From Paraburkholderia tropica (GTDB lineage Bacteria > Pseudomonadota > Gammaproteobacteria > Burkholderiales > Burkholderiaceae): 64,000 nucleotides of DNA. The translations under genes and the position numbers were made by a program. The notes beneath the pieces are model-generated. The model searched no databases. It was not told the origin of the DNA and saw only the letters and a list, made by a program, of their open reading frames with translations. Within the stretch, counting starts at the first letter, position 1; each line of letters starts with the position of its first letter. This document shows, piece by piece, positions 44,190-52,327 of this stretch. Location: contig NZ_FNZM01000011.1 in NCBI RefSeq assembly GCF_900109265.1, positions 248,001 through 312,000 on the forward strand, written 5' to 3'.

Positions 44190-44681
44190 ATGAGACATAT
44201 CATTTCCGTTCTGCTGGAAAACGAGCCGGGCGCGCTGTCGCGCGTGGTCGGCCTCTTCTCCGCACGCGGCTACAACATTGAAACCTTGACGGTGGCGCCG
44301 ACCGAAGACCGTTCGCTGTCGCGCATGACCATCGTTTCCATTGGCTCGGACGACGTGATCGAACAGATCACGAAGCATCTGAACCGCCTGATCGAGGTGG
44401 TGAAAGTGGTCGACCTTACCGAGGGCGCCCACATCGAGCGCGAGCTGATGCTGATCAAGGTAAGGGCGGTCGGCAAGGAACGTGAGGAGATGAAGCGGAT
44501 GGCGGATATTTTCCGTGGCCGCATCATCGACGTCACCGAAAAGACCTACACGATCGAACTGACGGGTGCGAGCGACAAGCTCGACGCGTTCATCGAGGCG
44601 CTCGACAGCACCGCGATTCTCGAAACCGTCCGTACGGGCGGCTCGGGCATCGGGCGCGGAGAGCGCATTCTGAAGGTGTGA
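44190..44681 (+). CDS. ilvN: Acetolactate synthase small (regulatory) subunit
   Basis: A 163-aa regulatory subunit giving valine feedback inhibition and full activity to the large subunit. The N-terminal ACT domain (RHIISVLLENEPGALSRVVG, then FSARGYNIETL) and the C-terminal domain (GRIIDVTEKTYTIELTG) are complete. It lies 114 bp after ilvI and 127 bp before ilvC, gaps large enough for processing sites or internal promoters, though I saw no clear terminator in either. Confidence 0.96.
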   Translation: MRHIISVLLENEPGALSRVVGLFSARGYNIETLTVAPTEDRSLSRMTIVSIGSDDVIEQITKHLNRLIEVVKVVDLTEGAHIERELMLIKVRAVGKEREEMKRMADIFRGRIIDVTEKTYTIELTGASDKLDAFIEALDSTAILETVRTGGSGIGRGERILKV

Positions 44682-44808
44682 CCCGACTCAGTCGATCTTG
44701 CACCGGAACTTGACCGGATGCGCGGCCCGCGACAAGCGACGACGCATCCGGCGCAGCACTAGCTAATTGCAGTACCGAAATTCACCAGACTCTCGCCAAG
44801 GAACCAAC

Positions 44809-45825
<1,017 letters not shown>

Positions 45826-45888
45826 TCTGACGGACTGAGTACGACCTCGCGTGCGGTTTTATACTGCTTCGCGACAGTGAGTGCCAAG

Positions 45889-45926
45889 AAAAGCCGCCCA
45901 GGTGGGACGAAGCCTGGGCGGCTTTT
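45889..45926 (+). terminator. Terminator after ilvC
   Basis: Perfect 14-bp stem, AAAAGCCGCCCAGG (45889-45902) with 45913-45926 and a 10-base loop, ending in a TTTT run. Confidence 0.93.
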
Positions 45927-45963
45927 GCTATCCTACGGTTTTTAAAATAACAGCGAAGCCACC

Positions 45964-46617
45964 ATGAATTACCCTCATCCGATCATCGCGCGCGAAGGCT
46001 GGCCGTTCATCGCCATTGCGGCCGTCGTGGCGCTCTTGATCCATGCGGTCGCAGGCTTCGGACTCGCATGGCCGTTCTGGCTGATCCTGATCTTCGTCGT
46101 TCAGTTCTTCCGCGATCCGCCGCGCCCGATTCCCACCCAGGCCAACGCCGTCCTGTGCCCCGCCGACGGCCGCATCGTCGCCGTGGAAACCGCGCACGAC
46201 CCGTACGCCAACCGTGAAGCGCTGAAGATCAGCGTGTTCATGAACGTTTTCAACGTCCACTCGCAGCGTTCGCCCGTCGACGGCGCCGTCGCGAAGGTCG
46301 AATATTTCCCGGGCGCGTACCTGAACGCCGCCATCGACAAGGCCTCGACCGAGAACGAACGCAACGCCGTCGTGCTGACGATGGCCGACGGCACGACCGT
46401 CACCTCGGTGCAGATCGCGGGCCTGATCGCGCGCCGGATTCTCTGCTACGTGCGCGCAGGCGAGCCGCTCTCGCGCGGCCAGCGCTACGGCTTCATCCGC
46501 TTCGGCTCGCGCGTCGATGTGTATCTGCCGGTGGGTAGCCGTCCGCGCGTGTCGATCGGCGAGAAGGTGTCCGCCTCGTCGACGATTCTCGCCGAGCTGC
46601 CGACCCAATCGGCATAA
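45964..46617 (+). CDS. psd: Phosphatidylserine decarboxylase proenzyme
   Basis: A 217-aa short-type PSD making phosphatidylethanolamine. It self-cleaves at a Gly-Ser bond to create the pyruvoyl cofactor: Gly181-Ser182 in RFGSRVDVYLP. An N-terminal hydrophobic hairpin (about 13-48) anchors it in the inner membrane, and the FMNVFNVHSQRSPVDG segment holds conserved catalytic residues. It is 11 bp upstream of pssA, so synthesis and decarboxylation of phosphatidylserine are co-expressed. Confidence 0.96.
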   Translation: MNYPHPIIAREGWPFIAIAAVVALLIHAVAGFGLAWPFWLILIFVVQFFRDPPRPIPTQANAVLCPADGRIVAVETAHDPYANREALKISVFMNVFNVHSQRSPVDGAVAKVEYFPGAYLNAAIDKASTENERNAVVLTMADGTTVTSVQIAGLIARRILCYVRAGEPLSRGQRYGFIRFGSRVDVYLPVGSRPRVSIGEKVSASSTILAELPTQSA

Positions 46618-46628
46618 GGAGGGCAGGT

Positions 46629-47504
46629 ATGGCCGGATTCAAACCGCGTCGTCCCCGCAATCCCGCCGGCGGCCCGCTGCCGCGTCCGTTTCGCCGCAAC
46701 AAGGCGGTGCAGGATCAGGTCGGCGTGGCGGCGAGCCGTCGCGCCGCGCGCCAGGATTTCCTGAAGAAGCGCGGCATTTATCTGCTGCCGAACGCGTTCA
46801 CGACCGCGGCGCTGTTCTGCGGTTTCTTCGCCGTCGTGCAGGCGATGAACGTGCGCTTCGAAGTGGCGGCCATCGCAATTTTCGTGGCGATGGTGCTCGA
46901 CGGCATGGACGGGCGCGTCGCGCGCATGACGCACTCGCAGAGCGCGTTCGGCGAGCAGTTCGACAGCCTTTCGGACATGGTGTCGTTCGGCGTCGCGCCG
47001 GCGCTCGTGATGTACGAGTGGGTGCTCAAGGATCTCGGGCGCTGGGGCTGGCTTGCGGCCTTCGTCTACTGCTCGGGTGCGGCGCTGCGGCTCGCGCGCT
47101 TCAACACCAACATCGGTTCGGTGGACAAGCGTTTCTTCCAGGGCCTGCCGAGCCCGGCCGCGGCGGCGCTGATCGCCGGTTTCGTCTGGCTCGCGACCGA
47201 TAACCGCGTGCCGGTGAAGCTGTCCTGGCTGCCGTGGGTCGCCTTCGTGCTGACGATCTACGCGGGCGTGACGATGGTCTCCAACGCGCCGTTCTACAGC
47301 GGCAAGGCGCTCGACGTGCGGCATCGCGTGCCGTTCGCGGCCACGCTGCTCGTGGTGGTGGCGTTCGTGCTGGTGTCGTCGGATCCGCCGTTGATGCTGT
47401 TCGGCCTGTTCGTGCTCTATGGCCTGTCGGGCTATGTCTTCTGGGCGTATCAGGGGCTGCGCGGGCGCGCCAATCCGGCGCGTTCGTCGCCGCGCGAGCG
47501 CTAG
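46629..47504 (+). CDS. pssA: CDP-diacylglycerol-serine O-phosphatidyltransferase
   Basis: A 291-aa multi-span enzyme of the CDP-alcohol phosphatidyltransferase family making phosphatidylserine. The signature is complete: Asp91-x2-Asp94-Gly-x2-Ala-Arg-x8-Gly-x3-Asp112-x3-Asp116 (DGMDGRVARMTHSQSAFGEQ, then FDSLSD). The first ~45 residues are basic and disordered (RPRNPAGGPLPRPFRRN). A strong AGGAGGGC precedes the ATG. It is paired with psd. Confidence 0.96.
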   Translation: MAGFKPRRPRNPAGGPLPRPFRRNKAVQDQVGVAASRRAARQDFLKKRGIYLLPNAFTTAALFCGFFAVVQAMNVRFEVAAIAIFVAMVLDGMDGRVARMTHSQSAFGEQFDSLSDMVSFGVAPALVMYEWVLKDLGRWGWLAAFVYCSGAALRLARFNTNIGSVDKRFFQGLPSPAAAALIAGFVWLATDNRVPVKLSWLPWVAFVLTIYAGVTMVSNAPFYSGKALDVRHRVPFAATLLVVVAFVLVSSDPPLMLFGLFVLYGLSGYVFWAYQGLRGRANPARSSPRER

Positions 47505-47536
47505 GGCGCGCGGCGACTTCTGTCGCGAATACGATG

Positions 47537-47570
47537 AAAGGGCCACGCGCGAGCGCGGCCCTTTTTCTTT
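47537..47570 (+). terminator. Terminator after pssA
   Basis: AAAGGGCC (47537-47544) pairs with GGCCCTTT (47557-47564), with a GC-rich interior that can extend the stem, followed by a T-rich tail. It ends the psd-pssA transcript 50 bp downstream of the stop. Confidence 0.85.
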
Positions 47571-47622
47571 TTCGCGTCACGGCAACGCCGGGCGGCGCTT
47601 TGCGCCCGCAGGACTTATCGGA

Positions 47623-47651
47623 TTGCGCTATCGCCGGTTTCCGGCTATAGT
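47623..47651 (+). promoter_or_regulatory. Promoter of the leuA leader
   Basis: TTGCGC (47623-47628), 17-bp spacer, TATAGT (47646-47651). The leader-peptide ATG is at 47658, only six bases after the -10, so the transcript should start at or within a base or two of that ATG. Confidence 0.7.
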
Positions 47652-47657
47652 CGGGCG

Positions 47658-47741
47658 ATGGACACCATCCAGTTCCCCCTCTTTTCCCTTCAAGCCGGCG
47701 CGCTGCTAAGCACGCTAGCGCTAGCGCGCCTGCCGCGCTGA
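47658..47741 (+). CDS. Leucine leader peptide upstream of leuA (apparently leaderless)
   Basis: A 27-codon frame, MDTIQFPLFSLQAGALL- then STLALARLPR and TGA, with seven leucines. Five of its last twelve codons are leucine, and three of these are CTA (47706, 47715, 47721), a codon that looks rare in the GC-rich genes around it. An 8-bp GC stem (GGCGCGCT at 47697-47704 with AGCGCGCC at 47723-47730) encloses those CTA codons. A ribosome stalled for charged tRNA-Leu would hold this region open. Taken with leuA 108 bp downstream, this fits a leucine-sensing attenuator. No Shine-Dalgarno is possible if transcription starts at the ATG. Confidence 0.72.
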   Translation: MDTIQFPLFSLQAGALLSTLALARLPR

Positions 47742-47848
47742 TCTCGCTCGCCCTCCGTAAGCCTCGTTCATTGTCAGCGTCGCCATCGGTGGCGCGAACA
47801 CCCAAAATCCGTTTTTAGACACTGAACAAGTCCCCCCGGAGACCCAAA

Positions 47849-49399
47849 ATGGCAGCAGAAAAGCTCATCATTTTCGATACGACGTTGCGCGACGGCGAGC
47901 AGTCGCCCGGTGCGTCGATGACGAAGGAAGAGAAAATCCGCATCGCGAAGCAGCTCGAGCGGATGAAGGTCGACATCATCGAAGCGGGCTTCGCGGCCAG
48001 CTCGAACGGCGACTTCGACGCGATCCACACGATCGCCGGCATGATCAAGGACAGCACGATCTGCTCGCTCGCCCGCGCGAACGACAAGGACATCCAGCGC
48101 GCCGCCGACGCGCTCAAGCCCGCCGACCACTTCCGCATTCACACCTTCATCGCCACGTCGCCGCTGCACATGGAGAAGAAGCTGCGCATGTCGCCGGAGC
48201 AGGTGCTCGAACAGGCGAAGCTGGCGGTGCGCTTCGCGCGCAAGTTCACCAACGACGTGGAGTTCTCGCCCGAAGACGGCAGCCGCTCGGACATGGACTT
48301 CCTGTGCCGCGTGCTCGAAGCCGTCATCAACGAAGGCGCGACCACGATCAACATCGCCGATACGGTCGGCTACGGCGTGCCGGAACTCTACGGCAATCTC
48401 GTGAAGACGCTGCGCGAGCGCATTCCGAACTCGGACAAGGCTGTGTTCTCGGTGCACTGCCATAACGACCTCGGCATGGCCGTGGCGAACTCGCTGGCCG
48501 GCGTGCAGATCGGCGGCGCGCGTCAGGTCGAGTGCACGATCAACGGTCTCGGCGAGCGCGCGGGCAATACGTCGCTCGAAGAAATCGTCATGGCCGTGAA
48601 GACCCGCAAGGACTACTTCGGCCTCGACCTCGGCATCGACACCACGCAGATCGTGCCGGCCTCGAAGCTCGTTTCGCAGATCACCGGTTTCGTCGTGCAG
48701 CCGAACAAGGCGGTGGTGGGCGCGAACGCGTTCGCGCACGCGTCGGGCATTCACCAGGACGGCGTGCTCAAGGCGCGCGACACCTACGAAATCATGCGCG
48801 CGGAAGATGTGGGCTGGACCGCGAACAAGATCGTGCTCGGCAAGCTCTCGGGCCGCAACGCGTTCAAGCAGCGTCTGCAGGAACTCGGCGTGCAGCTCGA
48901 AAGCGAAGCCGAACTCAACAGCGCGTTCGCCCGCTTCAAGGAACTTGCCGACCGCAAGTCGGAGATTTTCGACGAAGACATCATGTCGATCGTCACCGAG
49001 GAATCGGCCGAGCAGCAAGAGAAGGAACACTACAAGTTCATCGCGCTCTCGCAGCGTTCGGAAACCGGCGAGCGCCCGCATGCGCGCATCGTGTTCTCGG
49101 CAGACGGCTCGGAAGTGACGGGCGAAGCCGCGGGTAACGGCCCGGTCGACGCAACCTTCAACGCGATCGAAACCGAAGTGGGCAGCGGTTCGGAACTGCT
49201 GCTGTACTCGGTGAACGCGATCACGACCGGCACGCAGGCGCAGGGCGAAGTGACGGTGCGTCTGTCGAAGGGCGGCCGCATCGTGAACGGCGTGGGCACC
49301 GATCCGGATATCGTCGCGGCGTCGGCCAAGGCGTACATCTCGGCGCTCAACAAGCTCTACTCGTCGGACACGAACAAGCTCAATCCGCAGCTTTCGTAA
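47849..49399 (+). CDS. leuA: 2-Isopropylmalate synthase
   Basis: Condenses acetyl-CoA with 2-oxoisovalerate, the first committed step to leucine. The 516-aa protein has the HMG-lyase-like TIM barrel with DTTLRDGEQSPGASM at the N-terminus and the metal-binding HCHNDLGMAVANS, followed by GERAGNTSLEE, and a C-terminal allosteric domain (about 390-510) for leucine feedback. It has GGAG before the ATG. Expression is probably tuned by the leader peptide upstream. It is a single-gene transcript ended by a strong terminator. Confidence 0.97.
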   Translation: MAAEKLIIFDTTLRDGEQSPGASMTKEEKIRIAKQLERMKVDIIEAGFAASSNGDFDAIHTIAGMIKDSTICSLARANDKDIQRAADALKPADHFRIHTFIATSPLHMEKKLRMSPEQVLEQAKLAVRFARKFTNDVEFSPEDGSRSDMDFLCRVLEAVINEGATTINIADTVGYGVPELYGNLVKTLRERIPNSDKAVFSVHCHNDLGMAVANSLAGVQIGGARQVECTINGLGERAGNTSLEEIVMAVKTRKDYFGLDLGIDTTQIVPASKLVSQITGFVVQPNKAVVGANAFAHASGIHQDGVLKARDTYEIMRAEDVGWTANKIVLGKLSGRNAFKQRLQELGVQLESEAELNSAFARFKELADRKSEIFDEDIMSIVTEESAEQQEKEHYKFIALSQRSETGERPHARIVFSADGSEVTGEAAGNGPVDATFNAIETEVGSGSELLLYSVNAITTGTQAQGEVTVRLSKGGRIVNGVGTDPDIVAASAKAYISALNKLYSSDTNKLNPQLS

Positions 49400-49441
49400 G
49401 CGTTCGGCCGGTGCGTCGCCTCGTGCGGCGCGCGCCAATGA

Positions 49442-49480
49442 AAAACCCCCGCGTTCGCGAGAGCGCGGGGGTTTTGTTTT
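49442..49480 (+). terminator. Terminator after leuA
   Basis: Perfect 12-bp stem AAAACCCCCGCG (49442-49453) with 49464-49475, 10-base loop, ending in TTTTGTTTT. An A-run on the other side makes it bidirectional, serving the convergent lipoprotein gene too. Confidence 0.93.
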
Positions 49481-49497
49481 GCCGGGCGCGGTCCGGA

Positions 49498-50058
49498 TCA
49501 GAAGCGGGCGCGCAGATCCGGATCGTGCAGCGGATCGGGCGTTTTCTGCGTGAGGCGCAGGATGCCCTGATCGTCGAAATAGAAGCTGTAGAGCATGTAC
49601 CAGACGCCGTCTTCCAGATAGCGATAAGTCCATGCTTCCTTCTTCATCAGCGGGAAATAGGACGTATCGACCGGGCGGCCGAAGTTCACGAGCACATCGG
49701 CGCGCGTCCATTTGCCGATCTCGGCCTTGTAGAACTCGTTCGGCTGCAGGACCTGGCGCACGTTGACGACCTTGCCGTTCTTGTCGATGTCGGCGGCCGT
49801 GGTGACTTCGCCCATCGGCTGCGTGGGCCACATCAGGCGCTTGCCGCCGTCGGGCAGGTCGTAGACTTCGCGCGGCGGGCCGAAGCGGGCGATCACGGAC
49901 TGGGCGTCGTCGCCCGCGTGGAACTGCTGCCAGGGCTGCGCGCAGCCCGCGAGCGCGAGCGCGCCGAGGCCCGCGAGCAGGACGCGGCGCGGCGCGCGCG
50001 GCGCCTCGCGCGTGAAGCCGCGCAGCGTGGCGATGGCGGAGGAAAGGCGGTCGAACAT
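49498..50058 (-). CDS. Predicted lipoprotein
   Basis: A 186-aa lipoprotein: signal sequence with lipobox LALAGC (Cys39), longer than usual because of a basic N-terminus (RAPRRVLLAG). The mature part contains PWQQFHAGDDAQSVIARFGPP and repeats of the theme FG-x-P (FGPPREVYDLPDG and FGRPVDTSYF), a BamE/OmlA-like arrangement suggesting outer-membrane assembly or envelope structure. Such similarity is weak by eye. It is convergent with leuA and divergent from the substrate-binding protein gene. Confidence 0.82.
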   Translation of the reverse strand: MFDRLSSAIATLRGFTREAPRAPRRVLLAGLGALALAGCAQPWQQFHAGDDAQSVIARFGPPREVYDLPDGGKRLMWPTQPMGEVTTAADIDKNGKVVNVRQVLQPNEFYKAEIGKWTRADVLVNFGRPVDTSYFPLMKKEAWTYRYLEDGVWYMLYSFYFDDQGILRLTQKTPDPLHDPDLRARF

Positions 50059-50206
50059 GAATGCTCCCCGGGGCGCCGTGCGAACCGGCGCCGAATATGG
50101 AGCCGTTATTTTGACACGTCGCGATCACGGCGGGCTTGCGGGCGTGCGCCGGTGCGCCCTATGATCCGCGCTTTATTCGAGTTTGCGTAGCGAGAGGGCA
50201 GAGCGC

Positions 50207-51526
50207 ATGACGGCACGATTCACGCGATATTTCACCCACGCCCCGGCGCTGTTGACGCTGGCGGCGGCGCTCCTGAGCGTGGCGGCCCCGGGCGCGTTGC
50301 GTACGGTGGACGCCGCCGAGGCGAGCGGCGTTGCGGCAGGCAAGCCGATCCCGCTCGCGCTGATCGAAGGCATGTCCGGCCCGTTTGCCGATGCGGGCGC
50401 GGCGGTCGAGCGCAACCTGCGTTTCGGCGTCGAGCGCGTGAACGCGCAGGGCGGTGTGGCGCTGCCCGACGGGCGGCATCCGCTCGAACTGGTCGTGCTC
50501 GACAGCAAGGGCAGCACCGAAGCCGCGCTGATGCAATTGCGCGCGGCGCAGGACCGCCACATCGGCTTCGTCATGCAGGGCAACAGCTCGGCGGTGGCGG
50601 CGGCGCTGGTGACGGCCATCGACCGTCAGAACACGCGCGAGCCCGATAACCGCGAGCTGTTCCTCAACTATTCCGCCGACGATCCCGCGCTCACCAACGC
50701 GAATTGCAGCTTCTGGCACTTCCGCTTCGACGCGCACGCGGGCATGCGCATGGACGCGCTCGCGGACGTGATCGCCGCCGACAAATCGGTCAAGAAGGTC
50801 TACCTGCTCAATCAGGACTACAGCTTCGGCCACGACGTGAGCACGCTCGCGCGCTCGGCGCTGGCTAAGGACCGGCCCGATATCGCGATCGTCGGCGACG
50901 AGTTTCACCCGATCGGCCGCGTGAAGGATTTCGCGCCGTATATCGCGAAGATCCGCGCGGCGGGCGCCGACGCGGTCGTCACGGGCAACTGGGGCAACGA
51001 CCTCACGCTGCTGGTGAAGGCGGCGCGCGAGCAGGGCCTCGACGCGAAGTTCTACACCTTCTACGGCAACAGCCTCGGCGCCCCGGCCGCGCTCGGCGAC
51101 GCGGGCGTCAAGCACGTGATCGCCGTGGCCGACTGGCACCCGAACGCGGGCGGCGCGGCCTCCGACGCGTGGTACACGGCATTCCGCGCGCGCTATCCGG
51201 CGGCGCAGGACGACTACCCGGTGCTGCGCATGTCGATGATGGTCGAGATGCTCGCCCAGGCGATGACGAAGGCGGCCTCGGCCGATCCGGCGGCGGTCGC
51301 GAAGGCGCTCGAAGGGCTGCGTTTCGACAACGGCTTCCATCCGATCCTGATGCGCGCCGACGATCATCAGGCGATCCAGCCCCTTTACGTCATGCAGATG
51401 GACAAGCAGGGTACGCCGGGCGTGCGCTTCGACAACGAGGGCTCCGGCTACGGTTTTCGCACCGTGCTGGCGCTGCCGGCGGAGCGTACCGCGCCGTCGA
51501 CGGTCTGCAAGATGAAACGCCCATGA
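50207..51526 (+). CDS. ABC transporter substrate-binding protein (branched-chain amino acid type)
   Basis: A 439-aa periplasmic binding protein of the LivJ-like family (Peripla_BP_6). An N-terminal signal peptide (HAPALLTLAAALLSVAAPGA) is followed by IPLALIEGMSGPFADAG, LLNQDYSFGHDVSTLAR and other family motifs. No permease or ATPase genes adjoin it, so it works with a transporter encoded elsewhere or has another role. I choose the ATG at 50207 over an earlier TTG because a purine-rich AGAGGG lies just upstream. The ligand is unknown. Confidence 0.9.
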   Translation: MTARFTRYFTHAPALLTLAAALLSVAAPGALRTVDAAEASGVAAGKPIPLALIEGMSGPFADAGAAVERNLRFGVERVNAQGGVALPDGRHPLELVVLDSKGSTEAALMQLRAAQDRHIGFVMQGNSSAVAAALVTAIDRQNTREPDNRELFLNYSADDPALTNANCSFWHFRFDAHAGMRMDALADVIAADKSVKKVYLLNQDYSFGHDVSTLARSALAKDRPDIAIVGDEFHPIGRVKDFAPYIAKIRAAGADAVVTGNWGNDLTLLVKAAREQGLDAKFYTFYGNSLGAPAALGDAGVKHVIAVADWHPNAGGAASDAWYTAFRARYPAAQDDYPVLRMSMMVEMLAQAMTKAASADPAAVAKALEGLRFDNGFHPILMRADDHQAIQPLYVMQMDKQGTPGVRFDNEGSGYGFRTVLALPAERTAPSTVCKMKRP

Positions 51527-51565
51527 ACGCGTCGTGACAGGTGGGTTCGCGGCGCATGGTCGCTG

Positions 51566-51574
51566 TGCTACAAT
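51566..51574 (+). promoter_or_regulatory. Extended -10 promoter of rpsO
   Basis: TGCTACAAT (51566-51574) is an extended -10 without a good -35 (TTCGCG at 51546-51551). It would give a leader of about 130 nt before rpsO, containing a pair of 11-bp repeats (CGCAGTAAAAG/CGCAGTAGAAG, 51609-51630). Ribosomal protein S15 commonly represses its own leader, but I could not model the fold. Confidence 0.55.
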
Positions 51575-51713
51575 ACGGGCCTTGTCGAAAATCTCGGCAA
51601 GGCTGTATCGCAGTAAAAGCGCAGTAGAAGCCGCTGTAAAAACCTCGTAGTTGCAACTAACCACGGCACGGCCGTTCTTCCGTGACCGCTTGTTTGTTTC
51701 AAAGGAAAAGCAA

Positions 51714-51983
51714 ATGTCCGTAGCAGATATCAAGAAGTCCGACATCGTCGCGCAATTCGCGCGCGGCACCGGCGACACGGGTTCGCCCGAAGTTCAGGTT
51801 GCACTCCTGACGTCGCGTATCAACGAACTGACTGGCCACTTCAAGTCGCACGCAAAGGATCACCACAGCCGTCGTGGTCTGCTGCGCATGGTGAGCCGCC
51901 GTCGCAAGCTGCTCGACTACCTGAAGGGCAAGGACGCTGATCGTTACCGCGCACTGATCGAAAAGCTGGGTCTGCGCAAGTAA
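51714..51983 (+). CDS. rpsO: 30S ribosomal protein S15
   Basis: An 89-aa primary 16S-binding protein of the 30S platform. The complete family sequence is visible, including GTGDTGSPEVQVALLTSRIN, HAKDHHSRRGLLRMVSRRRK and the C-terminal YRALIEKLGLRK. AAAGGAAAAG precedes the ATG. It is followed by a terminator and then pnp, the classical rpsO-pnp order. Confidence 0.98.
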   Translation: MSVADIKKSDIVAQFARGTGDTGSPEVQVALLTSRINELTGHFKSHAKDHHSRRGLLRMVSRRRKLLDYLKGKDADRYRALIEKLGLRK

Positions 51984-52003
51984 CCGGAAGGTCTTCCAGA
52001 AAG

Positions 52004-52043
52004 ATGCCTGTGTCAGTTCCACTGATACAGGCATTTTGTTTTT
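52004..52043 (+). terminator. Terminator between rpsO and pnp
   Basis: A 14-bp stem with one G-T wobble, ATGCCTGTGTCAGT (52004-52017) with 52021-52034 and a 3-base loop, followed by TTTGTTTTT. Partial readthrough into pnp would be expected by analogy with other rpsO-pnp operons. Confidence 0.9.
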
Positions 52044-52156
52044 GAACGGTACGCTTCTCGCGATGCGTATCGGCTGGCAGTACAAGGCAGTAGCAGGAAA
52101 ACGCAGTACCGCAGCACAAAGCAGCCAGGGCCGCACTTCGGGGCAGAGCTTTGTGT

Positions 52157-52228
52157 CATTCCAGCAGATCGTGCGCGGCCATTGGCCGCGAGGGCGCGCC
52201 CAACGCACCCGCGCGCTCCGCTGGAATG
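52157..52228 (+). promoter_or_regulatory. Long stem-loop in the pnp leader, possible RNase III/PNPase control site
   Basis: CATTCCAGC (52157-52165) pairs with GCTGGAATG (52220-52228), and pairing extends inwards with a few mismatches. Inside sits a 7-bp hairpin, CGCGGCC-ATT-GGCCGCG (52174-52190). The whole forms a large structured element about 100 nt before the pnp start. In E. coli pnp mRNA a comparable leader stem is cut by RNase III and then used by PNPase for autoregulation; here this is inferred from position and shape. Confidence 0.6.
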
Positions 52229-52327
52229 GCATAACACTCCTCTTCCCGCGCGGTGCCGGAACCTTGACTTGCCGTGACGTCCGCGTGTGCGGGCGCCGCA
52301 TAACAAATGAGTAAGGAGTGAGTGACC

